Notes: generated by a model not told the origin, from the sequence alone. A DNA stretch of 64,000 nt from Sandaracinaceae bacterium (GCA_020633195.1 JACKEC010000014.1:930001-994000); one strand, 5' to 3'; shown: positions 21,022 through 31,370, numbered from the stretch's first letter. A program made the numbers and translations.

Positions 21022-21699
21022 ATGGCTCGAGAGGCCCCGGAGATCCGCCTGATCCGCGAGGCGCTGGAGGGGGTGCTTCACCCCTCCGCGGCGTCGACGC
21101 TCTTCTTCGAGGCGCTCCAGGACTTCGGGGGCGTGCTGCCGGCCAACGCGCGGGAGGCGATGGACCTCGTCAATGGGCCCGTCCGGCGCGCGCTCGTCGA
21201 GCGGCTGGGCAACGACGGAACCGTGATCGCGGACGAGCTGGCCACCGTGCTCTCGACGATCGGCCGCGAGGTCCGCAAGCGGCCCAGCCGACACGAAGAG
21301 CAGACCAAGGCCGTGTCCCTGTCCGACGAGACGCTGCCCGTCTTCATCCTGACGTCGTCGTCCAGCCTCGTGGCGCTGCTCCACGCGTCCCTCGGGCCGC
21401 AGGTGATGAGCCCGCTGTGGATCCCGGACGCGGCCGCGCTCAAAGAGCGGCTCGGGCTGATCGCGCCGGGCTTCATCCTGATCGACGGGAGCGACTTCCC
21501 CGCCATCGAGCCCGACGAGCTCGCCGCCGCCCTCGAGGGGCTGCGGGTCGAGATCGTCAAGGCGCTCTGGGGCGCCGACCTGCCCTACGGTCAGGGCGTG
21601 ATGGACGCCGCGCATCGGCGCGGGTACTCCCTCACGCCGTTCGACCGGCGCGAGGGGGTCGAGCCGATGCTCGACGTGATCCGCTCGCGGCGCGCGTAG
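21022..21699 (+). CDS. Unknown protein paired with the pseudo-biotin-carboxylase
   Basis: A 225-residue soluble protein from ATG 21022. The N-terminal part (about 1-90) is mainly helical. The C-terminal part (about 105-225) alternates beta strands and helices: VFILTSSSSLVALLHASL, then FILIDGSDFPAIEPDELAAAL, then VEIVKALWGADLPYG. This is reminiscent of a receiver-like alpha/beta domain without clear phosphoacceptor geometry. I do not recognise a family. The 21-base gap to the preceding gene suggests cotranscription and a shared function. Confidence 0.6.
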   Translation: MAREAPEIRLIREALEGVLHPSAASTLFFEALQDFGGVLPANAREAMDLVNGPVRRALVERLGNDGTVIADELATVLSTIGREVRKRPSRHEEQTKAVSLSDETLPVFILTSSSSLVALLHASLGPQVMSPLWIPDAAALKERLGLIAPGFILIDGSDFPAIEPDELAAALEGLRVEIVKALWGADLPYGQGVMDAAHRRGYSLTPFDRREGVEPMLDVIRSRRA

Positions 21700-21711
21700 G
21701 CGCCGGCCGCC

Positions 21712-22974
<1,263 letters not shown>

Positions 22975-23014
22975 GGCGCGCCTTTAGCACATGCCGGACG
23001 ACGCGAGAAAGGCG

Positions 23015-24088
23015 CTAGTCGTCCAGGCCGCCGATGACGGGGTCGACGCCCTCGACGCCCTCCCCGATGAACATCGAGCCCGCGGTCATGTCGACGTGGA
23101 AGTGGTTCCGGTGATCGGCGTTGTAGTTCGGCGTCAGCACGATCTCGAAGACGCGCTCCGACCACATGGAGCACGCGAGCTCCTTGAGGACGCGGTCCTT
23201 GTCGTTCGAGAACGGGATCGGGCACGGGTCCGAGCGCGTGGTGATCACGAAGTCGGTCTCGGTGCTGTAGGTCTCGTCGCTGCCGGCGAGCCCGAAGGCG
23301 TGCAGATCGATCGCGCGCGCGTAGGCGTGCTGGCTCGGCGTGCAGGTCCCGCTGTCGGGGTCGCCGCCGCCGATGCAGCGGTAGTTGTAGATCCCGATGT
23401 GGATGACCTCGTCGATGCCGTACGGGATCACGAGCTCGGTGAGGCGGTACAGCCGGATCGCGAGCTCGCAGTCCATCAGCATCGCGGTCGGCTCCGTGTT
23501 GGACACGTAGCGGAACGCGACGCCGTTGATGATCGGCTGCACGCGCACGGGATCGGCGATGCCCGGGGAGGCGCCCGCGACCGCCCAGTCGAGCCCGAGC
23601 GCGTCGAGCGTCGCGTGGCAGCCCGTGTCCGCCGGCGCGGTGACGGTGATCGTCACGGAGTCCCGCGCCAGCTCCACGCCCGCGTCGTCGTAGCCGATGG
23701 CGTCGACCGTGTGGGTCGCGGCCGCGTAGAAGGCGTACGTGAGCGAGCCGTCCATCACGTCCCCGAGCGAGACCCCGCCCGAGACGAGCTCGACGCGAGC
23801 CACATCGGCCGCGTCCACCGTGAACGTCACCGACGCGGCCCACTCCCCGCCGACGAGCGCGTCCTGAGGGAACGTCGCGCCGTCCATCGGGGCGGTGATC
23901 GTGACGCGGGGCATCGGCGTGACCGTCGCGTCCACGCCGCCGCCGCCGCCGGCGTCCACGTCGGCGCTCATCGGCCGCACCACGCGCACGCCTCCGGATG
24001 GGGCTCGATCGCTCGGGGACAGGTCCACGGAACGACAGCCCGCGATCGAGAGCGGGAGGAGCGACATCAACAGGAGAAGGCGACGCAC
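23015..24088 (-). CDS. Extensin-like / M15-type lipoprotein
   Basis: A 357-residue predicted lipoprotein (Cys18 after LSIAG with the GTG 24088 start; a second GTG at 24094 is possible). An Ig-like beta domain (about 45-150: TITAPMDGATFPQDALVGGEW) precedes an extensin-like C-terminal / LAS metallopeptidase-type domain (about 165-340). The metal-site pattern is kept: His-x6-Asp in HAYARAID and His-x-His in NHFHVD. Four or more cysteines in this domain are typical of the extensin-like family. It probably acts on peptidoglycan outside the inner membrane; activity is inferred. Confidence 0.72.
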   Translation of the reverse strand: MRRLLLLMSLLPLSIAGCRSVDLSPSDRAPSGGVRVVRPMSADVDAGGGGGVDATVTPMPRVTITAPMDGATFPQDALVGGEWAASVTFTVDAADVARVELVSGGVSLGDVMDGSLTYAFYAAATHTVDAIGYDDAGVELARDSVTITVTAPADTGCHATLDALGLDWAVAGASPGIADPVRVQPIINGVAFRYVSNTEPTAMLMDCELAIRLYRLTELVIPYGIDEVIHIGIYNYRCIGGGDPDSGTCTPSQHAYARAIDLHAFGLAGSDETYSTETDFVITTRSDPCPIPFSNDKDRVLKELACSMWSERVFEIVLTPNYNADHRNHFHVDMTAGSMFIGEGVEGVDPVIGGLDD

Positions 24089-24195
24089 GACCACCAACGA
24101 TGGAACGAACGCGCGCCTGCGCGCAATGCGCTCGCGCTCGGCGGGGACACCGCCCCGTTGCTTGCTCGACGCGCCGCCCCGGGTACGGTCCGCCG

Positions 24196-26253
24196 ATGAA
24201 GCGAGCCGTCCTCGTCGCGCTCCTGACCCTCGGCTGTGGTGAGACCGCCGCGCCGACCCCCGCGCCGCCCCCGAGCCCGACGCCCGAGCCGGCGCCGGTG
24301 GAGCGCCCCCTCGACGCGCTGGCGCGGCCGGCGCCCTTCTCGGACGACGACCTCGCCGACGCGCGCGCGGCGCTGGCTTTGGCGACTCGCGGGGCCGGGC
24401 TCGAGGCGCCCGTCTTCGCCGCGCCCGGCCCCTGGCTCGTCGAGGAGGCGTCGTCGCTGCCGCTCGTGTCACCCGAGGACATGGATCGGCTCGCCCTCGA
24501 GGAGGAGCCCCAGCCAGGCGCGGTCGGCGAGCCGGCGCGCGTGAACCCGCGCTTCTTCCGCCGCGAGCCGACGGCCACGCTGGCCGCCGACGGCACCGCC
24601 GCGGTGCGCTTCTCGACGACCCGACCGCTCTCTGGCGCGAGCGTCTACTACGGCACCGAGCTCGAGGTGGACCCCTTCGGGACCGCCCGGCTGCGCCGGC
24701 GCGCGGGCGACGTCGCGGAGGACGGAGACACGCGCTCGGTGACCTTCGACGTGCGACGCCTCCTCGGCGTGAAGCACGACGTGGGGCGCGCGCGGGTGCG
24801 CGGCTACGGCATCGTGCGGTGGCGCCTCGAGGCGCTCGACGGCGAAGAGGGCACGGCCCGCGTCCACGACGGCCGCTTCGGGTTCCGCTGCGAGCCCGGC
24901 CCCTGCGACGACGAGTCGACCTTCGTGCAGCTCCCCACCGTGCGGCTCGGCCCGTTCGTGGATCTCGTCGACGACGACGGCGCGACGATCACCGTCGAGA
25001 CCGACGTCGAGACGCTCGCGACGGTGCTCGTCCGCGACGAGGAGGGCGAGCTGCACACCGTGCGGAGCGCAGCGGGCGGGCGGCGGCACGAGCTGCGCGT
25101 CGAGGGCCTCACCGCGGACACGCGCCACCGCTACGTCGTGCTCGTCGCCGACGCGCGCGGGGAGATCGGCGCGAGCCGGAGCGCCACGTTCGCGACCTGG
25201 CCGGCCGCCGAGCAGGACACGCGGATCACGTTCGCGGTGATGAGCGACTCGCGCAGCGGACACGGCGCCGCCGACGAGCAGTACGCGGGGACCAACCGCG
25301 AGGTCCTCGACGATCTGCTGCGGCGCGCGCTCGAGGAGGGCGCCCGCTTCATCGTGTTCGTCGGCGATCTCATCGACGGCTACCGGACCCACGCGGGCTC
25401 GTTCCGCTACGAGCTCGAGGCGTGGCAGAAGGCGAGCGAGCCGGTCCACGCGTCGATCCCGATCTACGAGGCGATGGGCAACCACGAGGCGCTGATGGAC
25501 TACTGGACCGTGGGCTGGGCGGTCGACAGGAGCGGCGCCGAGAGCGCCGAGGCGCTCTTCGCGGAGCGCTTCGTCAACCCGGGCGGCGGCCCCACCCCGG
25601 GCCCCGGGGCGCCGCCGTACGCGGAGAACGTCTACGGGTTCGACGCGGGCCCGGCGCACCTCGCCGTCGTCAACACGAATTACTTCTGGCGTTCGCACGC
25701 GGGCCGCGACGACCACCCCGCGCACGATCGCGGCCAGCGCGAGGGCTGGCTCGACAACCGACAGCTCGAGTGGCTCGACGCCGACCTCGCGGCGGCTCGT
25801 GAGCGGGGCCGCCAGCACCTCTACGTCTTCACCCACGAGCCCGGCTACCCGAACGGCGGCCACGTCCAGGACGGCATGTGGTGGGGCGGCGGCCTCCCCG
25901 ACGTCGTCGAGCGGCGCGCCCGCGTCTTCGGCGTCCTCGCGGACCGCGGGGTGGAGGTCGTCTTCCACGGCGACGAGCACAACTACAGCCGCACGCGGAT
26001 CCACGAGGGCCTCTCGCGGCCGCTCTGGCAGATCATCAGCGGCGGCGCTGGCGCGCCGTACTACGCCCAGGACACCACCCTCCCCTGGACGCCGGACGTC
26101 GCCACGTTCGACGCGCGCCAGAACCTCGTCATGGTCACCATCGATGGCGACGAGGCGCGCGGTCGCGCCGTGTCCCGCACTGGCGAGACCCTCGACGAGT
26201 GGGACCTGACCGAGGCGGAATCTGGTGCTACTACGCCCGGCCTGCTCCCGTAG
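24196..26253 (+). CDS. Metallophosphoesterase lipoprotein, purple-acid-phosphatase type
   Basis: A 685-residue lipoprotein (lipobox LTLGC, Cys14, then a Pro-rich linker). A fibronectin-like beta region (about 240-330) comes before a calcineurin-like phosphoesterase domain (about 345-600) with the metal ligands in VMSDSRSG, VGDLIDG, GNHEALMD, THEPGYP and HGDEHNYSR. This order is that of purple acid phosphatases and related secreted phosphodiesterases. ATG 24196 is the start that gives the signal peptide. The last three sense codons and the TAG stop are the first bases of tRNA-Arg. Confidence 0.88.
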   Translation: MKRAVLVALLTLGCGETAAPTPAPPPSPTPEPAPVERPLDALARPAPFSDDDLADARAALALATRGAGLEAPVFAAPGPWLVEEASSLPLVSPEDMDRLALEEEPQPGAVGEPARVNPRFFRREPTATLAADGTAAVRFSTTRPLSGASVYYGTELEVDPFGTARLRRRAGDVAEDGDTRSVTFDVRRLLGVKHDVGRARVRGYGIVRWRLEALDGEEGTARVHDGRFGFRCEPGPCDDESTFVQLPTVRLGPFVDLVDDDGATITVETDVETLATVLVRDEEGELHTVRSAAGGRRHELRVEGLTADTRHRYVVLVADARGEIGASRSATFATWPAAEQDTRITFAVMSDSRSGHGAADEQYAGTNREVLDDLLRRALEEGARFIVFVGDLIDGYRTHAGSFRYELEAWQKASEPVHASIPIYEAMGNHEALMDYWTVGWAVDRSGAESAEALFAERFVNPGGGPTPGPGAPPYAENVYGFDAGPAHLAVVNTNYFWRSHAGRDDHPAHDRGQREGWLDNRQLEWLDADLAAARERGRQHLYVFTHEPGYPNGGHVQDGMWWGGGLPDVVERRARVFGVLADRGVEVVFHGDEHNYSRTRIHEGLSRPLWQIISGGAGAPYYAQDTTLPWTPDVATFDARQNLVMVTIDGDEARGRAVSRTGETLDEWDLTEAESGATTPGLLP

Positions 26254-26316
26254 CTCAGTGGATAGAGCAGCGGCTTCCTAAGCCGTTGGTCGTGCGTTCG
26301 ACTCGCACCGGGAGTG
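26244..26316 (+). tRNA. tRNA-Arg (anticodon CCT)
   Basis: A 73-nt cloverleaf. GCTCCCG (26244-26250) pairs with CGGGAGT (26309-26315), including a G-T pair at position 1-72, and the discriminator is G. The D-arm is GCTC...GAGC. Anticodon loop TTCCTAA gives anticodon CCT at 26277-26279, reading the AGG codon. CCA is not encoded. Its first ten bases overlap the end of the phosphoesterase gene, whose stop TAG is tRNA positions 8-10. Confidence 0.96.
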
Positions 26317-26364
26317 CTCGGACAGCCGTTGAAAGCGCCCCCTCGCGGGGCGATGCTCGCGGCC

Positions 26365-26736
26365 ATGGCCTACGACGAGAAGCTCGCCGACCGCATCCGC
26401 GAGGCGCTCGCGGGGACGCCGTCCCTCGAAGAGAAGAAGATGTTCGGCGGCCTCTGCTTCCTGGTGCGAGGCCACATGGCCTGCGGCATCGCCAAGGGCG
26501 AGCTCATGGTCCGTGTGGGGGCCGAGGGCTACGAGGCGGCGCTCGCGAGGCCGCACGCCAAGGAGATGACGTTCACCGGCAAGCCCATCAAGACGATGGT
26601 CTACGTGGACCCCGACGGCTTCCGCACCAAGAAGCAGCTCGGCGGCTGGATCGCGATGGGCGTCGCGCACGCGGAGGGGCTGCCTCCCAAGTCGCCGAAG
26701 GCGCCCCGGAAGAAGACGCCCAAGAAGCGAGCCTGA
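26365..26736 (+). CDS. TfoX N-terminal domain protein
   Basis: A 123-residue protein of the TfoX-N family (MAYDEKLADRIREAL, KKMFGGLCFLVRGHMACGI, VRVGAEGYEAALARPHAKEM). The same domain forms half of the competence regulator TfoX, but stand-alone versions like this are common and of unknown role. The lysine-rich tail (SPKAPRKKTPKKRA) may bind nucleic acid. ATG 26365 is preferred over ATG 26353 because the family starts with MAYDE. Confidence 0.82.
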   Translation: MAYDEKLADRIREALAGTPSLEEKKMFGGLCFLVRGHMACGIAKGELMVRVGAEGYEAALARPHAKEMTFTGKPIKTMVYVDPDGFRTKKQLGGWIAMGVAHAEGLPPKSPKAPRKKTPKKRA

Positions 26737-26744
26737 GCGACGCC

Positions 26745-28961
26745 TCAGGGGCAGGTCACGTACGTGGACGCGGGGTCCGCGTTCAACATGGCGCCGCTGC
26801 CGAGGTACGCGTCGCAGCCAGCGCCGGAGCTCGCGAAGGTGACGCTCTCGAGGTTCACCTGCGCCATCCCCTCGATCCACAGCTGCCCGAAGATCGAGCC
26901 GCCGCCGTACTCGATCCGCGCGTTGCGGAAGACGTTCCGCGGGCCCAGCGAGCCCCGGTAGACGTGGATCTGGTTCCAGTCGCCGGGGGCCGGGGCGAGG
27001 CTCGCGCTCGTGACGAGCACGGGTTGGCCCGGCTCGCCCATCAGGGAGAGCGCGCCGTTCATCTCCACGAGGATCTGGTGGCCCGCCGCGATCCGCACCT
27101 CGACGCCGGGGCTCACCGTCAGCACCGCGGAGCCCGCCCCCGTCAGCGTCACGTCCCCGGTCAGGACGTAGGGGATGTCGGTGAGGCCCCACGTCGCGTC
27201 GCGCTCCAAGTCGCCCGTCGTGACCGAGATGCCCTCGACGTCGTTCGGGCCGTAGGCGCCCTCGCCGAGCCCTCCCACGACGTCGGGCGGCACCTCGACA
27301 CCGAAACGAACGTTGTCGGTGACCGTGTTGCGCTCGAACCCGCCGAGCGCGCCGCCGCGGTTGACCACGAGGCCCTCCGTCGCCGAGCCGCGCAGCGTGC
27401 TGTCCTCGATGGTCACTGCGGCGCCGCTGTCGACCTCGACCATCCCGAAGATCGACGAGCCGCCGTACTCGACGATCGCGAACGACAGGCGGTTGGCGGT
27501 GCCGATCGACTCGTTGCGGAAGACCACCGTGTCCCAGTCGCCGCGCGACGGCCCGGGCGACGCGCTCGTCAGGGTGACGGGCGCCTCGGCGGTGCCCGCC
27601 AGGGTGAGGCCGCCGCTGGTCCCGACCGTGATGCGCTGCCCCGACGGGATGAGCAACGTCGCCCCCGCCTCCACGGTCAGGCGCGCGCTCGAGCCGGCGA
27701 CCGCGGCCATCTCGAGGTTCCCCTCGAGGACGTAGGGCGCGTCGTGCGCGAGCCACGTCGCGTCGCGCCGCACGGTGCGGCTCTGGACGCGGATCCCGTC
27801 GATGTCGTTGGGCCCATAGACGCCGGGGCCGAGGCGGCCGACGACGTCGGGGTCGAGGTCGAGCCCCGTCGCGTTGTCGAACACCCGGTTGTTCTCGAAC
27901 GCGACCAGCTCGCCGCCGCTGATCACCTCGAGCGGCTCGGCGGCCGAGCCCCGCAGGACGCTGTCGCGGACCTCGATGGAGGTCCCGCTGTCCACGCGAA
28001 TCATCGACCCCGCGCCGCCGCCGTACTCGATGCTGACGTGGACGAAGACGTTGTCGGGCCCCGAGGCGGTGTCGAGAAAGTGGAGCTGGTTCCAGTCGCC
28101 GCGCGACGGGCGCGCGTTCGGCGAGGTGACGGTGATCGGCATGCGCGGCCCGCCCTCGAAGGTCAGGCCGCCGCCGTCCCGCACCTCGATCCCACCGGAC
28201 ACGCGGATCACGCTGCAGGGCGCCACCACGAGCGGCCCCCCGCTCACGGTCAGGGTACCGGACAGGACGTACTCGGCCGCCTCCCAGGTCGCGCCGCCAT
28301 CGACCGTGCGCTCGGCGACCTCGATCACCTGCAGCTCCGGGCACAGCGGCGGAAGATCGACGCAGCCCTCGTCGGGGTTGCACCAGAGCCCCTCGTCGCA
28401 CAGCGCGTCGTCGGGTCGCGCGAGGCAAACCCCGTTGCTGCACACGCCCACCGAGCACTCGGCGGCGAAGACGCAGTCGGCGTCGGCGGTGCACTCGGCG
28501 GAGCTGCACAGCTCCGGGGTCTCCGGGGTGCAGCGCGGATCGGTGCACGTCCCCGACAAGCACGCGAGGGGCGCGCCCGCGTCGCCGCAGGTCACGCCGC
28601 GGCAGTCGCGCGTGAGCAGGATCGTCACCGCGCGGTCGTTCTCCAGGGTGACCAGCGTCGGCCGCTCGAGCACCACCTGACCGAGCGCGTCGCGCACCTC
28701 GACGTCGATCCGCACGTCGCCGTGCCCGATGTCCGAGAGCGACGCGACCCGGACGCCGCCGATGAAGTCGTCGGCCTCCGCGACCGTGTAGGTCCGCTCG
28801 ACCGGCTCACCGCTCCCGTCCACGTGCGTCACCCGGAGCCAGACCGTGGCCATCTCGTCGATGGGCACCAGGTCCGTCCGAACGTCGATCTCGAGCGCGC
28901 TGCTCCCGCCGCACGCGCACGCGAACAGCGAGGCCACCCCGAACACCCACCCCCACCTCAT
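26745..28961 (-). CDS. Lipoprotein with triplicated beta-helix module
   Basis: A 738-residue predicted lipoprotein (start ATG 28959-28961, lipid Cys15 or Cys17). A first domain (about 20-125) is an Ig-like fold. A Cys-rich stretch (about 130-215) resembles the disulfide modules of other myxobacterial surface proteins. The rest is three repeats of about 150-160 residues, each with a VDxGAxxxIxxSxLRGS-like right-handed beta-helix core and the recurrent motif (I/V)EYGG. Repeats two and three also share YGPNDVEGI-type turns. Beta-helix proteins bind or cleave polysaccharides, or serve as adhesins. No catalytic residues are recognisable. Confidence 0.78.
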   Translation of the reverse strand: MRWGWVFGVASLFACACGGSSALEIDVRTDLVPIDEMATVWLRVTHVDGSGEPVERTYTVAEADDFIGGVRVASLSDIGHGDVRIDVEVRDALGQVVLERPTLVTLENDRAVTILLTRDCRGVTCGDAGAPLACLSGTCTDPRCTPETPELCSSAECTADADCVFAAECSVGVCSNGVCLARPDDALCDEGLWCNPDEGCVDLPPLCPELQVIEVAERTVDGGATWEAAEYVLSGTLTVSGGPLVVAPCSVIRVSGGIEVRDGGGLTFEGGPRMPITVTSPNARPSRGDWNQLHFLDTASGPDNVFVHVSIEYGGGAGSMIRVDSGTSIEVRDSVLRGSAAEPLEVISGGELVAFENNRVFDNATGLDLDPDVVGRLGPGVYGPNDIDGIRVQSRTVRRDATWLAHDAPYVLEGNLEMAAVAGSSARLTVEAGATLLIPSGQRITVGTSGGLTLAGTAEAPVTLTSASPGPSRGDWDTVVFRNESIGTANRLSFAIVEYGGSSIFGMVEVDSGAAVTIEDSTLRGSATEGLVVNRGGALGGFERNTVTDNVRFGVEVPPDVVGGLGEGAYGPNDVEGISVTTGDLERDATWGLTDIPYVLTGDVTLTGAGSAVLTVSPGVEVRIAAGHQILVEMNGALSLMGEPGQPVLVTSASLAPAPGDWNQIHVYRGSLGPRNVFRNARIEYGGGSIFGQLWIEGMAQVNLESVTFASSGAGCDAYLGSGAMLNADPASTYVTCP

Positions 28962-29059
28962 GCGACAGAGGATATCAGCCCCGGCGCTCCAGCCCATCGG
29001 CGACGGGCGCGGCGGTTTCGCGGTTCGCGCGACGACCTCCGGAGGTAGAATGTGACCCC

Positions 29060-29416
29060 GTGCTCACCCACTCCGAGATGGTCGCGCTCGCGGGATCCGC
29101 GCGCCTGATGATGATGGCCGACGGAGAGATCTCCGAAGGTGAGCTCCAGATCGCGGAGAGCTTCGCGGGGAGGCTCGGCCTGACCGTGGTCCAGTGGAGC
29201 GCCATCTGGGAGGAGGCGATCCACGTCCTCCCGGACGACGACGCGGTCACCGAGGCGGTGGGCGCGCTCACCCGGCCGGTGGCTCGCGAGGTCGCCTACG
29301 AGCTGCTCTACGAGCTCGCCACGGACGGCACCATCGTCGATCCGGAGTGGGACATCCTCGAGTGGCTCGACGAGCACTGGCGCTACGAGGACATGGTCCG
29401 GCGCGCGAAGAAGTGA
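29060..29416 (+). CDS. TerB-like protein
   Basis: A 118-residue all-helical protein resembling the TerB / DnaJ-like co-chaperone (DjlA N-terminal) family. It has the metal-binding type motif MADGEISEGELQ near the N-terminus and a second acidic helix around ATDGTIVDPEWDIL. TerB domains often sense or bind Ca2+ at membranes, but no tellurite-resistance partners are nearby. GTG 29060 is used. The putative ribosome site GGAGG (29040-29044) is rather far upstream, so an alternative start is possible. Confidence 0.65.
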   Translation: MLTHSEMVALAGSARLMMMADGEISEGELQIAESFAGRLGLTVVQWSAIWEEAIHVLPDDDAVTEAVGALTRPVAREVAYELLYELATDGTIVDPEWDILEWLDEHWRYEDMVRRAKK

Positions 29417-29471
29417 GTCCGACTCTGTAGGGATCTGTGCAAACGGCACGGGGCGTTGCTTCAATCGAGGG

Positions 29472-31370
29472 ATGAGCAGCGACGACTCCCATGATCTCCC
29501 CACCGCCGCGGGCAGCCCGCGCGCGCGCGCGGCGGACACGGTCGTGGACGAGCCGGCCGACGCGAGGGCCCCGAGCGACGCCTCGGACGCGCCCGACGTC
29601 GCCGCCCGCCCGCGGGAGGTGACGGTCAAGGGCTACGGTGAGCGCTACGACGTCCGGCGCGAGCTCGGCGCCGGCGGGATGGGCGTCGTCCGGCTGGCCT
29701 ACGACACCGCGATCGGCCGCGAGGTCGCCGTGAAGGTGATGCTCGACGACGCGGCGCAGCGGCAGATGGCGCGCGACCGATTCCTGCGCGAGGCCCAGGT
29801 GCAGGCGCAGCTCGAGCACCCGGGGATCGTCCCGGTCTACGACCTCGGCGTGACCCCGGACGGCCGCCCCTACTTCTCGATGAAGCGGGTGCGCGGTACG
29901 ACGCTGCAGGCCGCCCTCGAGGGGCTGCGCTCCAAGGACCCCGACGCCGAGGCGCGCTTCGGCCGAGGCAAGCTGCTCTCGGTCGTCGAGCGCGTGTTCG
30001 AGACGATGGCGTACGCGCACTCCCGCGGCGTCGTGCACCGCGACCTGAAGCCCGCGAACATCATGCTCGGTGACTTCGGCGAGGTGAGCGTCCTCGACTG
30101 GGGCATCGCGAAGCTGCGCTCGGACACGGATCTGTCGGACCCGACCACCGGAGAGGACGAGCTGATCCCCGAGTACACCGTGCCCGGCTCGGTCGTCGGG
30201 ACGGCGGGCTACATGTCGCCCGAGCAGGCCGCGGGCCAGGAGGTCGACGCGCGCGCCGACGTCTACACGCTCGGCGCGATGCTCTTCGAGGTCATCACGC
30301 GGACGCCGCTGCACCGCGGGTCGGCGGGCGACCGGATGCGCTCGACCCTCGAGGGGGTCGACGCCCGCCCGAGCGCCCGCGTCGACGAGGACGTACCAGC
30401 GGAGCTCGACGCGATCTGCGAGCGGGCGGCGAAGCGCGATCCGCGCCAGCGCCACGCGGACGCGTCCGAGATGCTCGCGGAGCTGCGCGCGTTCCTCCAC
30501 GGCGCGAGGGTCTCGGAGCTGCGGCGCGAGGTCGCGGGGCAGCACGCCGAGGCCGCGCGGTTGTCGCTCGCCGGCAAGCCGAGCGCCACCGAGACCACCC
30601 GCGTCGCGGCGCTCCGCGAGCTCGGCGCGGCCGCGGTGCTCGACCCAGACAACCCGGAGATGATCCGGATGATCGAGCAGCTCCTCGAGCCCGAGCCCGC
30701 CAGCGGCGAGCTCCCCGAGGACGTCTCGCGCGAGCTCGAGGACGGACGCCGCAGCCTCGCGAGCCGCGCGGCCGGGCGCAGCGCGCTCGCGTACACCGCC
30801 GCGCTCCTCGCCATCCCGATCCTGTTGTGGATGGGCGTGCGGCTGTGGGGCGTGCTCGGCGCGCTCGCCTCGCTCCTCGCCTTCGCGGCCATCGGCGCGA
30901 CGGTGATGTGGCGCTCCCGGCGCGCCACCGGCACCACCGCGGCCCTGTCGCTCCCGTTCGCCTTCGCCACGGTGAGCTTGCTGAGCACCCTCTTCGCGCC
31001 GTTCTTCCTCGTCCCGGGCCTCGCCGTCTCGACCGCGGTCGCGTTCATGGTGAGCGTCCGGGCGGGCTGGAAGATGCGAGGGATGATCAACACCTTCGCG
31101 GGCCTCGCGGTCGGGGTGCCCTGGCTCCTCGCGGAGCTCGACGTGATCCCGCGGACCTACCGCTTCGTCGACGGCACGATTCAGCTCTTGCCCAACCTGG
31201 TCGAGTTCCCCGCGATGCCGACCGAGGTGCTCGTCATCTTCACGTCGCTCTTCGTCGTCTACATCCCGACCACGCTCGTCGGGCGCGCGGTCGAGGAGCT
31301 GCGGCGCGCAGAGCGGAGGCGCGTCCTCCAGTCCCAGCGCCTCCGATCGATGCTTCCCGGCGCCCGCTGA
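29472..31370 (+). CDS. Membrane Ser/Thr protein kinase (DWG variant)
   Basis: A 632-residue Hanks-type kinase. A disordered N-terminus (1-55) precedes the kinase domain (about 58-350), with G-loop GAGGMGVV, Lys88 in VAVK, catalytic Asp191 and Asn196 in HRDLKPAN, and GTAGYMSPEQ. The usual DFG metal motif is DWG (209-211), a variant known in some bacterial kinases that keeps the aspartate. After a linker helix (about 360-440) come about five transmembrane helices (about 445-590) and a basic helical tail. The kinase therefore faces the cytoplasm, tethered by a polytopic membrane domain. The substrate is unknown. Confidence 0.93.
   Translation: MSSDDSHDLPTAAGSPRARAADTVVDEPADARAPSDASDAPDVAARPREVTVKGYGERYDVRRELGAGGMGVVRLAYDTAIGREVAVKVMLDDAAQRQMARDRFLREAQVQAQLEHPGIVPVYDLGVTPDGRPYFSMKRVRGTTLQAALEGLRSKDPDAEARFGRGKLLSVVERVFETMAYAHSRGVVHRDLKPANIMLGDFGEVSVLDWGIAKLRSDTDLSDPTTGEDELIPEYTVPGSVVGTAGYMSPEQAAGQEVDARADVYTLGAMLFEVITRTPLHRGSAGDRMRSTLEGVDARPSARVDEDVPAELDAICERAAKRDPRQRHADASEMLAELRAFLHGARVSELRREVAGQHAEAARLSLAGKPSATETTRVAALRELGAAAVLDPDNPEMIRMIEQLLEPEPASGELPEDVSRELEDGRRSLASRAAGRSALAYTAALLAIPILLWMGVRLWGVLGALASLLAFAAIGATVMWRSRRATGTTAALSLPFAFATVSLLSTLFAPFFLVPGLAVSTAVAFMVSVRAGWKMRGMINTFAGLAVGVPWLLAELDVIPRTYRFVDGTIQLLPNLVEFPAMPTEVLVIFTSLFVVYIPTTLVGRAVEELRRAERRRVLQSQRLRSMLPGAR

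Noticed and set aside
26365..26736. TfoX-N protein considered as the competence regulator
   Set aside because: Only the N-terminal domain is present and no competence genes are nearby.
29060..29416. TerB-like gene considered as part of a tellurite/stress (ter) operon or defence island
   Set aside because: No terC, terD or other ter genes, nucleases or mobile genes lie nearby; neighbours are a lipoprotein and a kinase.
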